A stretch of 64,000 bases of DNA from Pegoplata infirma (Eukaryota > Arthropoda > Insecta > Diptera > Anthomyiidae). The notes beneath the pieces were generated by a model, which did no database searches, was not told the DNA's origin, and saw nothing but the letters and a program-made list of their open reading frames with translations. Numbering within the stretch: the first letter of the stretch is position 1; every line of letters starts with the position of its first letter. The stretch is taken from positions 12,949,716-13,013,715 of the forward strand of contig OY992537.1 in the NCBI GenBank assembly GCA_963921195.1, in the 5' to 3' direction. Shown in pieces: positions 47,216-58,081 of this stretch. Both the position numbers and the translations under genes were made by a program.

Positions 47216-47401
47216 CCTGCGAATTTTGTACTCTTGCCCAAAACATTAAATCATGATAATGTTTTGCGGAAGATTTGGGTGTACTTGCCAAAGCAAAGTT
47301 TTAATGTTATATTACTTTGCTATTCCATGTAAAACGAATTGAAATATCAGTCGTGGACCCCATTAAAAAAGTGCAAAAATATGTGCAAAAAAGTGTTTAA
47401 A

Positions 47402-47438
47402 CATTTTGGAGAGTATAAAAGATTCGGCACTAAAGAAT
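47402..47438 (+). mobile_element. Mini-me-like tail, left part
   Basis: ATTTTGGAGAGTATAAAAGA followed by TTCGGCAC is the tail of the second subfamily, broken within the terminal hairpin by the element at 47439-48153. It resumes as ATATAACACTCCCACTTGTTTTA at 48154-48176. Confidence 0.7.
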
Positions 47439-48153
47439 CCCAGCCAAACTTTGGTAATGGGTAGTGATTATATAACACATTACCAGGTAATGTATATAAC
47501 TTTTTTGTAGCATTATTTTATGATGTCTTACCAAACATTTGTTCCACAACGTATTATTTTCAAGTGAAAAATAATGCATTACTAATAATTTGCTACGTAA
47601 TGCATGATTATTGGAAAAAATGTATTTCATATTTATTATTTCTAAGCATTAAATCATGGATGACTTATATTTATTTACATTATGTATTATTTGAAAGTTT
47701 GAAATAATGCATTATTTATAATTGGATGCATTACAATAACATAAAAAATAATTATTTTATAAAAAAAATGCGTAAGTTTAAACTAGAAATGGGCTCACGA
47801 CAGGAAATTTCTAACGACACACACTCACGAGCATATTTTATCTACTTACACTCACTTACAATCACGTGAGTAAATTTAATACAAAATTACTTTTTCACTA
47901 CTCGTAACACCTTATATATTATCTTTTGGTATGCTATATTATTTCATTTCTCGTAACCTATAAAATATCATATATTTTACACCTTACTCGTATTCCTCGT
48001 TATAAATTTATGACTTATTTTATACCTTACTGGTATTCTTTGTGATAATGTGGATGTATTACTTTGAGTCTCATCGCCTGTTAAAATCATCAATGCTGCA
48101 ATGTATAAAATATGAGATCCTATACCATATTTGGTAATCTAAGTTTTGCTGGG
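47439..48153. mobile_element. CCCAGC-terminus TIR element, 715 bp
   Basis: The left end CCCAGCCAAACTTTGGTAAT and the reverse complement of the right end CCCAGCAAAACTTAGATTAC are similar, and AT flanks both. The interior repeats AATGCATTA/TAATGCATT motifs (47560-47720). Noncoding. Confidence 0.7.
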
Positions 48154-48269
48154 ATATAACACTCCCACTTGTTTTATGTACATTTGATAAACAAATGGAA
48201 TTTTTTTTGTGAAAAGCTTAGACTTGGTGAAAAAGTAGTTTTAGTAAAAAAATTATTTTTTTTCACGAA

Positions 48270-48858
48270 AAACAAAATTATGTTAAAAAAAATTTAATGA
48301 ACCTAAAATTTCTGGTGAAAAACATTTTGATGAAAAAAATTTTTTGATGAATATTATTGATGAAAAGGAAAATTTTTTGTAAAAAAAAAATTGATGAAAA
48401 AAAATATGAATAAAAAATTTTTGATGAAAAAAAATTGATAAAAAAACTTGATGAAAAAAATATGATAAAAAAAAAATTATGAAACAAAAATTTTTATGAA
48501 AAAAAAATTTGATAAAAAAAAAAAATTAATAAAAAAAATTGATAAAAAAATGACGAAAAAAAATGATAAAAAAAAGAAATGATGAGAAAAAGAAGTTTGA
48601 AGAAAAAAAAATTGATAAAAAAAAAATGATGAAAAATAAAGTTTGATGAAAAAAAAAATTGATGGAAAAAAAATTATGAAAAAAAAATTTTATGAAAAAA
48701 AAAAAATTGATGAAAAAAAATTAATGAAAAAAAAATTTGATAAAAAAAAAATTGATAAAAAAAATGATGAAAAAAAAAGTTTGATAAAAAAAAATTTGAT
48801 AAAGAAAAAAAATTTGATGAAAAAGAAAATTGATGAAAAAAAATTTGTTGAAAAATAA
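48270..48858 (+). repeat. A-rich tandem repeat (TTGATGAAAAAAAA), larger array
   Basis: About 40 irregular units with GATGAAAAAA, GATAAAAAAA and ATTATGAAAAA. Lys-rich plus-strand and Phe-rich minus-strand frames are artefacts. Confidence 0.8.
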
Positions 48859-48876
48859 TTATATTACATTTTATTC

Positions 48877-49092
48877 ACCAGTTGGTAAAAAACGGTTTTA
48901 TTCACCACGAGGTGAATTATTATCCAAGTTACAAACCTAAGTTATTAAAATTTTTTGTTTTAAGAAAATGAAAATAGTAATTCTTGTTTTCTTTTTCGTT
49001 AATTGTTGGGTTATATAGTTAAACTGAGGTGGCGTCCTGCAACTTTTTTAAAATTAGACACCAGCCTAAAAACATTATCATGTTAAAAAAAA
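48877..49092 (+). repeat. 220-bp duplicated unit, copy 2
   Basis: Direct copy of 44800-45015 at a distance of about 4.08 kb, also immediately after a TTGATGAAAA array. Confidence 0.8.
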
Positions 49093-49099
49093 AACTATT

Positions 49100-49327
49100 A
49101 AAGTTTTTCATGAACACAAATTTTCTAAAAACAAAAATGTTCTTGAAAATGTCTTAGCATATTTCTCGGCTGTTTTGACAGATATCTCTGCGCATTTCAC
49201 CTAGATAATCATGACAGATTTTTAGCAAACCGTGTCTGCTAAAAACAGCAGATTTCTCATATGGCTCAAAATGGGTGTATTTTTAGTAGATTTTTCTGCT
49301 GGTTAGATATATAATTTATTTTCAGTG
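49100..49327 (-). mobile_element. CACTGAAAA / AGCAGA element, end fragment
   Basis: Reverse complement of 43294-43520: CATGATTATCTAGGTGAAA, CTGTTTTTAGCAGACACGG, CATATGAGAAATCTGCTG, and terminal CACTGAAAATAAATTATAT with TA outside. Inner end ragged. Confidence 0.6.
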
Positions 49328-50260
49328 TAGTTAAAAAAAGCAATGCTGGAAAATTATGTTTTAATTATTTTTAAATATGTTGCAGTAACATAAAAATTGA
49401 ATTATCAAAAAAATTAGCATTCATAAATATAATTTAATGCAAACTCTCCCAAGCAATTCAACATATCATTAAGGTGGCACTTAAATATTTCTAAAGCCTT
49501 GGCCAATATCTAATGTTTCGAAAATTTGTGTCAAATCGTTCTTCATTAAACAAAGAAAATGTTAAATAAAATAACTTAAAAAACAAAATTCTTGTTATAA
49601 TAATTACTTCCGCTATAAAAACTAACTTATTACTGTTAAAATAAATTCGATATTAAAATTTATTTACTCTTACCAAAAAAAAAAAAAATATAATTTAAAC
49701 AACTTCCACATTTTTTTCAAATTTAAGCATGATGTTAAAATACTTCATTTGAATTTGTTTATAATATTATAATTTATGTTTAAATAATAATAAGTGTATG
49801 TGGGCGAGCGACTGTATGTGTTTAGAACACACACAATTACATAAAGTGGATTTTAATTAATTTGCGTTAAATGATGCTGAAAATTAAAAAAAAAAACATT
49901 CATTATCAAAAAAAAGATATTTTAAACGTATGTGTATTAACAATTACATGCACGCATACGTATATAAATATGTAGTACTCATACATATATGCGGGTAAGT
50001 AATTATAATTATATTTAGATAATTGAATCACAATTGTGTGTGTATGAAACAAATTTTCGGTATTTTAGCTGAAAGGGTAATTAGTTTACAAAAAAAAAAA
50101 TATATTATTAGATGAGATTTTTATAATTAAATGCTGGGAAATCAATAAACAAAGTTGTTAAATTCATTTGGGGTTATTTATTTATTTAACAAAAATAAAA
50201 TAAAATTTACAATTATAACGTACATATCGCTCATTAACTTGTATAGTGTCATAACTAAAA
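49328..50260. other. Apparently unique noncoding DNA
   Basis: AT-rich, with no recognised transposon ends or coding frames. Confidence 0.35.
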
Positions 50261-50261
50261 A

Positions 50262-50641
50262 TATTAAAAAAAAAAAACTTTGTCAAATTACTAGGAAAAG
50301 TCTCGTAATCCCATTTTACCAATATTTGACAGTTTTCCATGTTTTTTGACAAACAAATTTGAATCGAAATTTACATTTTTTTTGTAATTTTACAATTTTT
50401 TTTGTAATTTTACAAATTTCCAAGATAATTTTACAAAAAAAAATCTAGTAATTTCACGAGAATTCCTTGTAATTTCAATTGCGCCAAAAAAAACTGTAAA
50501 TTACAATTTTATTAGTAAAAAGCTTGTAAAATTACAAAATTATTGGTAAAAAGCTTGTACAATTACAAGGAGTTGTTGTCAAATAGGAGGTAGTAAACAA
50601 TTACAAGTTTTTCTTGTTATTTCACAAGGTTTTTTTGAGTG
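50262..50641 (-). mobile_element. MITE (CACTCAAAAAAACCTTGTGAA termini), copy 1
   Basis: Built from TTGTAAAATTACAA-type blocks. It ends at GGTTTTTTTGAGTG with TA outside. The inverted relative is at 53365-53706, sharing GACAACAACTCCTTGTAATT-like, AAAAAGCTTGTAAAATTACA and TTTCGAT/ATCGAAATTTACA blocks. Noncoding. Confidence 0.65.
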
Positions 50642-50644
50642 TAC

Positions 50645-51001
50645 TAGCAGCTAAAGATTGCAATCTAAGTGAATTTTGAAAAACTTTTGTTTTGCAAAAA
50701 TATGACGCAAAAAGTTGCACAATATAGAGTATATTTCGGGAAAAATATTAACAAAATTTCCAAGGAGTAATTTCTCTTGTAAGTATTGTTAAGATGTATA
50801 TTTTGAAATGACGTATAATTTTTTTTTGCATTAAATGCAATTTAAATTAATTAAAAAAACCGTAAGTTTTTGAAGAATATTTTTCATTGGTGAAAAAATT
50901 TTGTGGATCCAAAAAATTTATCTGATCACTAGGGCAAGTACATTCATGAAAATGTATGTTTTTACTCGGCACTTTAATAACACAAAAAACAAAAATCAGG
51001 G
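50645..51001. other. No feature recognised
   Basis: AT-rich; nothing recognised. Confidence 0.35.
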
Positions 51002-51217
51002 GGTCTACTGCGTAACTCAAATCGAAACAAATATCAATTCAAACAGAATTTTTATTTCTAAAATAATGAAATAAAAAATATTTTTATTCAAGAAAAATTA
51101 CTTTACAATGTAAAAAGAGAAAATATAAAAATTTTCATACAAGGTTGTGTTGTTTTTAAAGGGTTAAAAATTTCCGAATTCGAACGCTTTCTTTCGATTC
51201 GAATTACGCAGTAGACC
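51002..51217. mobile_element. 216-bp palindromic MITE (GGTCTACTGCGTAA termini)
   Basis: GGTCTACTGCGTAACTCAAA at the left and, in reverse complement, GGTCTACTGCGTAATTCGAA at the right, each followed by TCGAAA(C/G)AAA. The interior repeats TTTTATTT and AATAAAAATA palindromes. No flanking duplication was identified. Confidence 0.75.
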
Positions 51218-51764
51218 AAGAAATTTGTAATAAAATAGCATCAATTTGTAGTTGCATATTTTTGCATAGTTTGGTATAAATGCATATTTTCATATAAATT
51301 GCACTTTTATTAATTTTTATCCACATTTTTTCAAAACCCATAGAAAAATGATATTTTGAGGCATTTCTTTCAGAAATTTGATTCAGATAATAAAGTTTTT
51401 AGATTCTGAGAAATGTTTTCCATGGTAAATATTAAAAAAAAAAAATCCAATTTTGAGACATATTACAAATTAATAAAACAAATCGCTACCTCAAAATACA
51501 AATGTCGTATGTAGTTTTTTCGGTTTTGAGATTATGATAAATTCATAACAAATTTGGAACGCTCTTTCTAATGGTGTTATCAGTTTCGTCATAAACATTA
51601 TAGTTTCTGAAATATTCAGAATGCATTTTGTCGTATGTCACAAAATTTTATAGTTTTGAGTATGTATTTTGTCGTATGTGCACAAATAATGGACATACGA
51701 CATTTTTTGCATCCAAAGTTTTTATTTTCAATTGAAAATACAATTGTTGTATGTCAAACATTTT
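51218..51764. repeat. GTCGTATGT motif cluster in AT-rich DNA
   Basis: GTCGTATGT or GTTGTATGT (or the reverse, ACATACGAC) occurs at about 51502, 51632, 51671, 51692 and 51748, each near AAATTTTTT-type sequence. It looks like an irregular old repeat. The rest shows nothing. Confidence 0.4.
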
Positions 51765-51773
51765 ACTAACAAG

Positions 51774-52017
51774 GGAAGTACGCCATCATTTCTCGGTCAT
51801 ATCAGTGGTTAAAAATTTCGTTGCAACCTTATGAAACAATATGGACCTTCAGGAAAATTCCGCTATTTCTCGAGCTAATAGAAATATTGTCTACGGCAAA
51901 AAATATGTGGCGATTTAAATTTTGTAAAGAGTATTTCATATTCATATTGTTATCGTTGGTCTTATCTTCACATAATTATTCCCAAAATTTACACGTTTTC
52001 GTGAAAATAAATATGTA
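51774..52017 (+). mobile_element. 244-bp fragment flanked by 9-bp direct repeats
   Basis: ACTAACAAG flanks the segment (51765-51773 and 52018-52026). The inside resembles 4440-4590 (TCGGTCATATCAGTGGTTAA, TTTCGTTGCAACCTTATGAA, TACACGTTTTCGTGAAAA). This may be a true target duplication or a coincidence in AT-rich DNA. The 65-residue frame over it has no recognised homology. Confidence 0.45.
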
Positions 52018-52070
52018 ACTAACAAGAAGAGTCAGTCACCCTTCGATCTTCATTAAATTTGAACATGTTG

Positions 52071-52078
52071 TTCAGAAC
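52071..52078 (+). repeat. 8-bp target-site duplication, left
   Basis: TTCAGAAC, identical to 52628-52635. Confidence 0.85.
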
Positions 52079-52627
52079 CAGAGACCATAACTGTTATGAG
52101 ATTTATTGAAAAAATCAAATATAACTGTTCAAAAATATTTTTTCAAATAAAAATTAAAAATAACAGTTTGAAATGATTTATATAAATATCTGTTCAAAAT
52201 AACAGAAATAAAAAACTTGTATTTTTTATAACTGTTATTAAAAACTCTTTGAGCCTTAAAAAACTTGAGTTATTAAAATAAAACAACAATAAACGCATGC
52301 AGAAGAATCCCATTGATATCTAATACTTCAATCATTGATTTAAAGATATAAACTTTGATTGATTTTTTTAAAAATAACTGTTATAACAGTTATTTACTCA
52401 AATAAATATAAAATAAAAGTTACTTTAGATTGTTTGAACAAAAAGTTTTTAATAACTGTTATTTTTTACTGTTATTGAAAAAATCAAAAAAATAAATGTT
52501 ATTACAAATTTTAACACGGGACATCCCTAGAAGTCTTTTCATATATAAAATACGAAGTTTGGACAACATTCGTTTCATGATTTTTTTAAAACAAAAAAAC
52601 ACATATAACTGTTTTATTTGGTCTCTG
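52079..52627. mobile_element. hAT-type nonautonomous element, 549 bp
   Basis: Ends CAGAGACCATAACTGTTAT and, in reverse complement, CAGAGACCAAATAAAACAG. A perfect 8-bp duplication flanks it. CAGAG-type ends with 8-bp duplications are the signature of the hAT superfamily. The interior is full of ATAACTGTTAT palindromes and has no transposase frame. Confidence 0.9.
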
Positions 52628-52635
52628 TTCAGAAC
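52628..52635 (+). repeat. 8-bp target-site duplication, right
   Basis: TTCAGAAC, partner of 52071-52078. Confidence 0.85.
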
Positions 52636-52679
52636 AAAAATTAATTAGACACGCATTTTAAATATTTGGAGGATATGAG

Positions 52680-53108
52680 TAAATGGTGGGGGGTTTCCCA
52701 TCGCGATAAATGTTAACTAATTTATTTATTCTGCTTTTTGCAATTTAGTAATACCATTTTGTCATTACTTTAATGATTTATTTAAATCCACGCCCACAAA
52801 AGGGGGCGGGCAGAAAAAAAAAATTTACAGCCCTCTGGGTCCAAGTGCAGGAATTTAAACCTCTTCTGACACAAAAAGGTTTAATTTGTTTAACAAAAAT
52901 GGCAAAAAAGATGTAAAAATAATAGGTTTTTTTAGTTCGTTAAGGGGGAACTTTTTTACCCCTGGCCCGATTTTGCCCATTTACGAACTTAGCCGGCCTA
53001 TGAACATAAGACATATTCTTGCCAATTTTCAGGGGTCTAGCTCTTTTATTTTGGACTGAAACGTGCTTTATACAGACGGACGGACGGACGGACGGACATT
53101 CATAGAAC
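52680..53108 (-). mobile_element. Mini-me-like element, second subfamily (interrupted copy)
   Basis: GTTTCCCATCGCGATAAATG, GGGTCCAAGTGCAGGAATTT, TTTACGAACTTAGCCGGCC, TTTTATTTTGGACTGAA and five ACGG units. It breaks at CATAGAAC (53101-53108) and resumes after the hAT element at 54507-54642 with CTTAGAATCGATCATAGATC and the head ATACTGTGGTTGGAGGGTAT. Confidence 0.8.
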
Positions 53109-54506
53109 TAGAGTTTGCAAATAATCGAGATATTTCATAATCGCGATTACGATTAAAAAAATCGCCGTTAATCGCGATTATCGATTAATCGAATTTTTTA
53201 AATAGATTGAATTTTCAATAGCTTTTTTAAAAAACTCTTTTAAAATTTACATTCCAGAACGTACAAAAATACAAAATCTAATATTTTAAGAAATAAAATT
53301 AAAAACTTTTGAATTTTTCCAGCAAAAATAAATCAAGATTTTAACAACACAGCTTCTTTTAATACACTAAAAAAAAAACCTTGTAAAATTACAAGAAAAA
53401 AAAATTTTTTTTTTTCTACCATCTATTTGACAAGAGTTCCTTGTTATTTTACACGGTTTTTACCAATAATTTTGTAATTTTACAAGGTTTTTACCAAAAA
53501 AATTGTAGATTTAAAATTTTTTTGACGCGATAAAACTTACTAGGAGATTTCCTAAAATTACAAAAAAAAAAGTAAAATTTAAAAAAAAAAAAAAATGTAA
53601 ATTTCGATCGAAAATTTTTTATTAAAAAAACAAGAAAAACTGTCAAAAATTAGTAAAATTGGACTAGGAGAATATTTCTGGTAATTGACAAGGCTTTTTT
53701 TGTGTGTGACATATCGCAGGGCATCCAAAGAGCGCTCTTGATAATGCAGTTGAAGTAAGGGAGGAACATTTTATTTTTTGATAAGATTTTTTTTTTTAAA
53801 CTTACAATATAAAATTATTTTTTAATAAAATTTCACATATGCTTTCCTTTTTAACATCTTAAACACTTTTCGAAGATAAATTATGAATTTTTGGAGAAAA
53901 ATAGAAGATTTCTTTGCATCTTTATTGCACTTAAATCAACTTTATACGCGTCTTAATAGCGATTTATCTGAATTACCAAGAAGTGCTCTGAACTGTGACA
54001 TCGCCCACGGAAATCATGCCTGAATTCCTTTCCAAAAGCTTCCAGTTCAGCAAAATTTCTGTTGGATTGTGTAGGAATACCAGCCGATGGCAAGTGCAGA
54101 GCTGATTGTGGAAAAATTTATTAAACAATTTTACAACAGCATCTTCAATCGACAACCCGCCATCAAAGTTTGAAAAAATACGTTTTTCGACAAAAACATA
54201 CATCGTTCGAATTTTTTGACCAATCCGGCCAAAGCCTTTTGAATATATTTTTGCAAAAAAGTTGACGGGTTACTAAGTTCAGAATTTAAATTTTACTTTA
54301 AATTTGAACATTTACGAGAAAAAAAGGAAAGAAAAATTTCAAACAAGTTAAATGCAACTTGGAACAATAATTCGTTATAAAAGCAGTGTATTTTATAGAT
54401 AATGATTAATCGTAATCGAATGATTTTTTTTGTCGATTACGATTACGATTAATTGGTCCGATTAATCGCGATTACGATTACGATTTTAATCGTTTTGCAA
54501 ACACTA
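53109..54506. mobile_element. hAT-type element, 1.4 kb, with 8-bp duplication
   Basis: Ends TAGAGTTTGCAAATAATCG and, in reverse complement, TAGTGTTTGCAAAACGATTA, followed in both arms by TAATCGCGATTACGATTAA repeats. CATAGAAC is duplicated exactly (53101-53108 and 54507-54514) and occurs at a site known from the disrupted mini-me-like copy. A frame on the minus strand at 53973-54203, or a frame overlapping it, could be a transposase remnant, but I see no recognisable hAT dimerisation motif. A MITE is nested at 53365-53706. Confidence 0.9.
53365..53706 (+). mobile_element. MITE (CACTAAAAAAAAAACCTTG termini), copy 2, nested in hAT
   Basis: The left end CACTAAAAAAAAAACCTTGT is preceded by TA; the right end is ACAAGGCTTTTTTTGTGTG, followed by TG where TA would be expected. 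The interior has TTGTAATTTTACAAGG blocks. Inverted relative of 50262-50641. Confidence 0.75.
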
Positions 54507-54642
54507 CATAGAACGACTTAGAATCGATCATAGATCAATAATATATTTATATCTTTATGGGGTCCCCGACCTATATTTTTATGCGTTACAAACGGAATGA
54601 CAAAGTGAGTATACCCCCATACTGTGGTTGGAGGGTATAAAA
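54507..54642 (-). mobile_element. Mini-me-like element, head part (continuation)
   Basis: GACTTAGAATCGATCATAG, TTATGGGGTCCCCGACC, GCGTTACAAACGGAATGACA and terminal hairpin ACCCCCATACTGTGGTTGG. Confidence 0.8.
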
Positions 54643-54792
54643 AAGAATAACTACTCTAAAACCACAATTGCTTTTGCGACAAGTTTAAACAAAAATCATT
54701 GATTTTCGACCGTTAAGTAGAATATATTGGAAGATAATATAATGGGTTCTGGAACCGATTGTTGAAACGGAACATTTGCTGGGAAGGTATAT

Positions 54793-55837
54793 GAGGTATT
54801 CCACACCAAATGTCCCGCTACATAAAAAACATGTGTCCCGTAAATTTCTGAATAGGTTGTTTGGATAGCCCTATATGGAACTAAGAAAATTGCGTTTTTG
54901 GTTTTTCAAATTTTCAAAAACTGGGTTTAGGAGGCGTGGTCAAATATTGGAAAAATGGTCAAATTTTTGGCGAGTTGCCTTGATTAAATTTTTATCACAT
55001 TAAAACGGAATGCATTACATTCTTATATAGTTTTGTATGGGCTATCGACTAAATTTTTTTTTTTTGGAAAATTTTCAGAACCCGTTCTGAAATTTTCCAT
55101 TTTTTAAAAACGTCAATTTATCAAAAATCCGGCCACTTTTTTTTTTTTTATTTTTTTTTTTAAGTTTAAATGTTTGTCCATCTACACAAAAAAATTCAGA
55201 AACACGTTCTTCGTTTTTTTCGAGTAAATCGCATTTGAATTTTAAATTTCATAACAATTTTGTAGTTAGCTTGTATTTTCTTGTTTCAACAGAGCGTATG
55301 AGGAATATCTATGCAATTTATAATACTCATTCGCAACGTTAAAACAAGCAAATACAACAAAATTACAAAATTGTTATGAAATTTTAAATTCAAATGCGAT
55401 TTTCTTAAAATAAACGAAAAACGCGTGTCTGAATTTTTTTGTATGGATGGACAAACATCTAACATTAAAAAAAAAATTAAAAAAAGTGGCCGGAATTTTG
55501 ATAAATTGACTTCTTTAAAAAATGAAAAATTTCAGAACGGGTTCAAAAAATATTAAATAAAAAAAATTTTTAGTCGATAGCCCACACAAAACTATATAAG
55601 AATGTACATTTTTGGGATTGTCGTGCATTCCGTTTTAATGTGATGAATATTTAATCAAGGCAACTCGCCACAAATTTGACCATTTTTCCCATATTTGATC
55701 ACGCCCCCAGTTTTTGAAAATTTTTAAAACCAAAAAAGCAATTTTCTTAGTTCCATATAGGGCTATCCAAACAACCTATTCAGAAATTTACTGGACACAT
55801 GATTTTCTGTAGCGGTACATTTGGTGTGGAATGCCTC
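54793..55837. mobile_element. Foldback element flanked by ATAT, 1.05 kb
   Basis: The left end GAGGTATTCCACACCAAATG and the reverse complement of the right end GAGGCATTCCACACCAAATG start arms of about 490 bp, separated by only about 50 bp. Further shared blocks are ACATGTGTCC(C/A)GTAAATTTC, TTGTTTGGATAGCCCTATAT and AAAATTTCAGAAC. ATAT lies just outside both ends. No ORF. Confidence 0.9.
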
Positions 55838-55859
55838 ATATGTCTCTCGGAGGGAGCTA

Positions 55860-56988
55860 GAAATTTTCTTAGAATTTTGTGTAGATTTTGTTTTTGCTAT
55901 ACGCCTATTTATACAAAAAATTACCCCACCCTAATATCCAAGCACTGTGTAATACAAATAAAGTCAAAAGTTTGAGAAAAGTTAATTTTATTCTCACATA
56001 AAATGATCATAAAAAGTGTTATTGTTTCCCTTACTAAAATAAGACTCTTATACGTCCCTTTGGAAGTTTTAAACACATTTAACACTAGCACATAGACAGT
56101 TAAAAAACAAAATTATAACACTCAAAGGGGTTTTTCTTGGAAAACAGAATTTTTTTTTATGACCTTTCCCAAAACTGTGGTACATACATATATTATGATG
56201 GCATGTTACTTATGCTATTTAGTAGCTGCACATAAGATTTAATATATTGTCGTATGTACTGCTACTACTACTACTACCATAAGGTGTGTTTTATGACTTT
56301 TGCAATAAGCTTTAAAAGATTTACTCAAAACCAATATAAAATACAAAACGATTTTATACTGAAACTGTTGGTACTTTTTTTTGGTTTTTATTTAGCAAGT
56401 GTTAGAAATGGTTTTGGATATTTTTTTATGTAGAACAGAAAAATGTTATACTAATTCCAATATTAGAGAGATTTAATTTTCGAAAAATTTTAGTGCATTT
56501 TTATGATTGGTGGGGGAGTTTGTTGTGGAACAAATGTTATAAATTGAAGCTTATGTGATTTTGAATGGTACACATATGCAATGTAAGGTATGTGATTTGG
56601 TATATGATTAGTTGGAATGAATTTTATTTTGACCTCATTTTAATGAAAATTAAATCCCTGTGAGCTGTATGTATTGTTATTTAATGATTAGCAGAGATTA
56701 GTTTTATGTTGACCTAATTTTTAACAAATGAAATAAAATGATAATAATACCTAAGCGTATAAGCAATATTATTATTACAATTGAATTCAATAATACTCAT
56801 ACGCACCATAGGATTTTAGTTGAATTAAATATTAATCATACGCGGTGGAGTATGTACAATTTTGTTTTATTTTTCTTTAGAGATTTTTAAATTTTTCTGT
56901 TTTTCTCGTTTGCCTTGGAAAAACTGTAATGTAATAAAAAATTGTTTAGAAACATTAAATTTGTATTTGTGTACCATCTCTATGTATG
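55860..56988. other. Apparently unique noncoding DNA
   Basis: About 1.1 kb. CATACGC motifs near 56808-56842 resemble the small repeat at 22106 and 38836. (CTA)n is present at about 56263-56276. No exon-like frame. Confidence 0.35.
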
Positions 56989-57284
56989 CCCAGGTAGAAA
57001 AATACAATTATCAAATCGTTTTAAAAGAACTTTAGATGGTGTTACAAGAATTTTCAGAATGTCATGGTTTTTGTTGTGCTTTTTGGGGTGCTTTTAAAAC
57101 ATCCAAGGGAATGACATATTTTTTATGTCGCCTACTTAATGGGTGTAAGAATACATTTTTTTTAATTCTTAAAATAGTTGCCGTAAAAGTACTTTTGAGT
57201 TGGTAAAACTAGTTGTCTTCAGGGCGTTTCGAAAATAATACTTTCAAAGTACCTACTATAGTACCTTATCAATTTCTGCCTGGG
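56989..57284. mobile_element. CCCAGG-terminus palindromic MITE, 296 bp
   Basis: The left end CCCAGGTAGAAAAATACAAT and the reverse complement of the right end CCCAGGCAGAAATTGATAAG. The interior shares AGTACTTT/AAAGTAC blocks. The flanks are TG and TT, so a duplication is not certain. Confidence 0.6.
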
Positions 57285-57786
57285 TTTTTTACACTCAGAA
57301 AATGTCTACCACATACTGTGTACACTTTCTACTTACTATTAAAACCACATGTTGTCGTCTTGTCTTTAAACACTATTTTATAATTTTAGTAATATATGTA
57401 AATTTATAGTCATTGCCTTCTGTCTTAAACTTTATACATCTTCAATGTTTTTTCGTCTACCTTTGAAGATGATATTTTCTTGCTATCATAAATTTGCTTA
57501 ACCCCCTCTAGTTACATATATAATATTGCATAAATAACAATTTTTCCTTTGTAAAAGGTGTTAATGTCATTTTAAGATTCATAGTTTATGTTTCTTTAGA
57601 GAGAAATTGTGTAAATTGCCTTTTCGATTAGAAGGGCTTAAATTTTAATGGTTTTTATGGGATCTTTTTACAAAACTGTCATAAATAATTTAAAGTAAAT
57701 GAAAGATTATAAATATGATTCAGAGGAGAAAGCAACAAAGCTTACTTCAAGTTTTATATATGAGAAGTTTTAATGAAGTTTTATAT
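57285..57786. other. No feature recognised
   Basis: AT-rich DNA without recognised repeats or coding frames. Confidence 0.35.
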
Positions 57787-58052
57787 TTGAGAAGTCATAA
57801 CTCACTGGCCTATTCTCAGTTATGACTAATTTTGTTATTTTCAAACTTCATATTCCCTGTGTTTGTTGTAAACACAATCATAAAAAGTCTCAAAATTTAA
57901 AATTATTTGTCAATTTTGAGACGATGTTGGTAGCAGGTCTTTATTTTTTTTTTTAATTTTCAAACAAAATTTTAATTTTTTTATGATTGTTTACAACAAC
58001 CACATGGAAAAATTGAGTTATGATTGAGTTATGACTATTTTCTGTGAATCGA
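57787..58052. mobile_element. TCATAACTCA palindromic repeat, uninterrupted copy
   Basis: Outer AGTCATAACTCA (left) and GAGTTATGACTA (right) are inverted, as are TTGTTGTAAACACAATCATA and ATGATTGTTTACAACAA inside. It is an empty-site relative of 24515-24890. Confidence 0.65.
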
Positions 58053-58081
58053 CCCCCCAATCTAAACTTAAATTTATAAAA

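Noticed and set aside
53973..54203. 76-residue frame as an intact hAT transposase domain
   Set aside because: It lies inside a hAT-type element, but no recognisable conserved motif is seen and neighbouring frames are broken. Mentioned only as a possible remnant.
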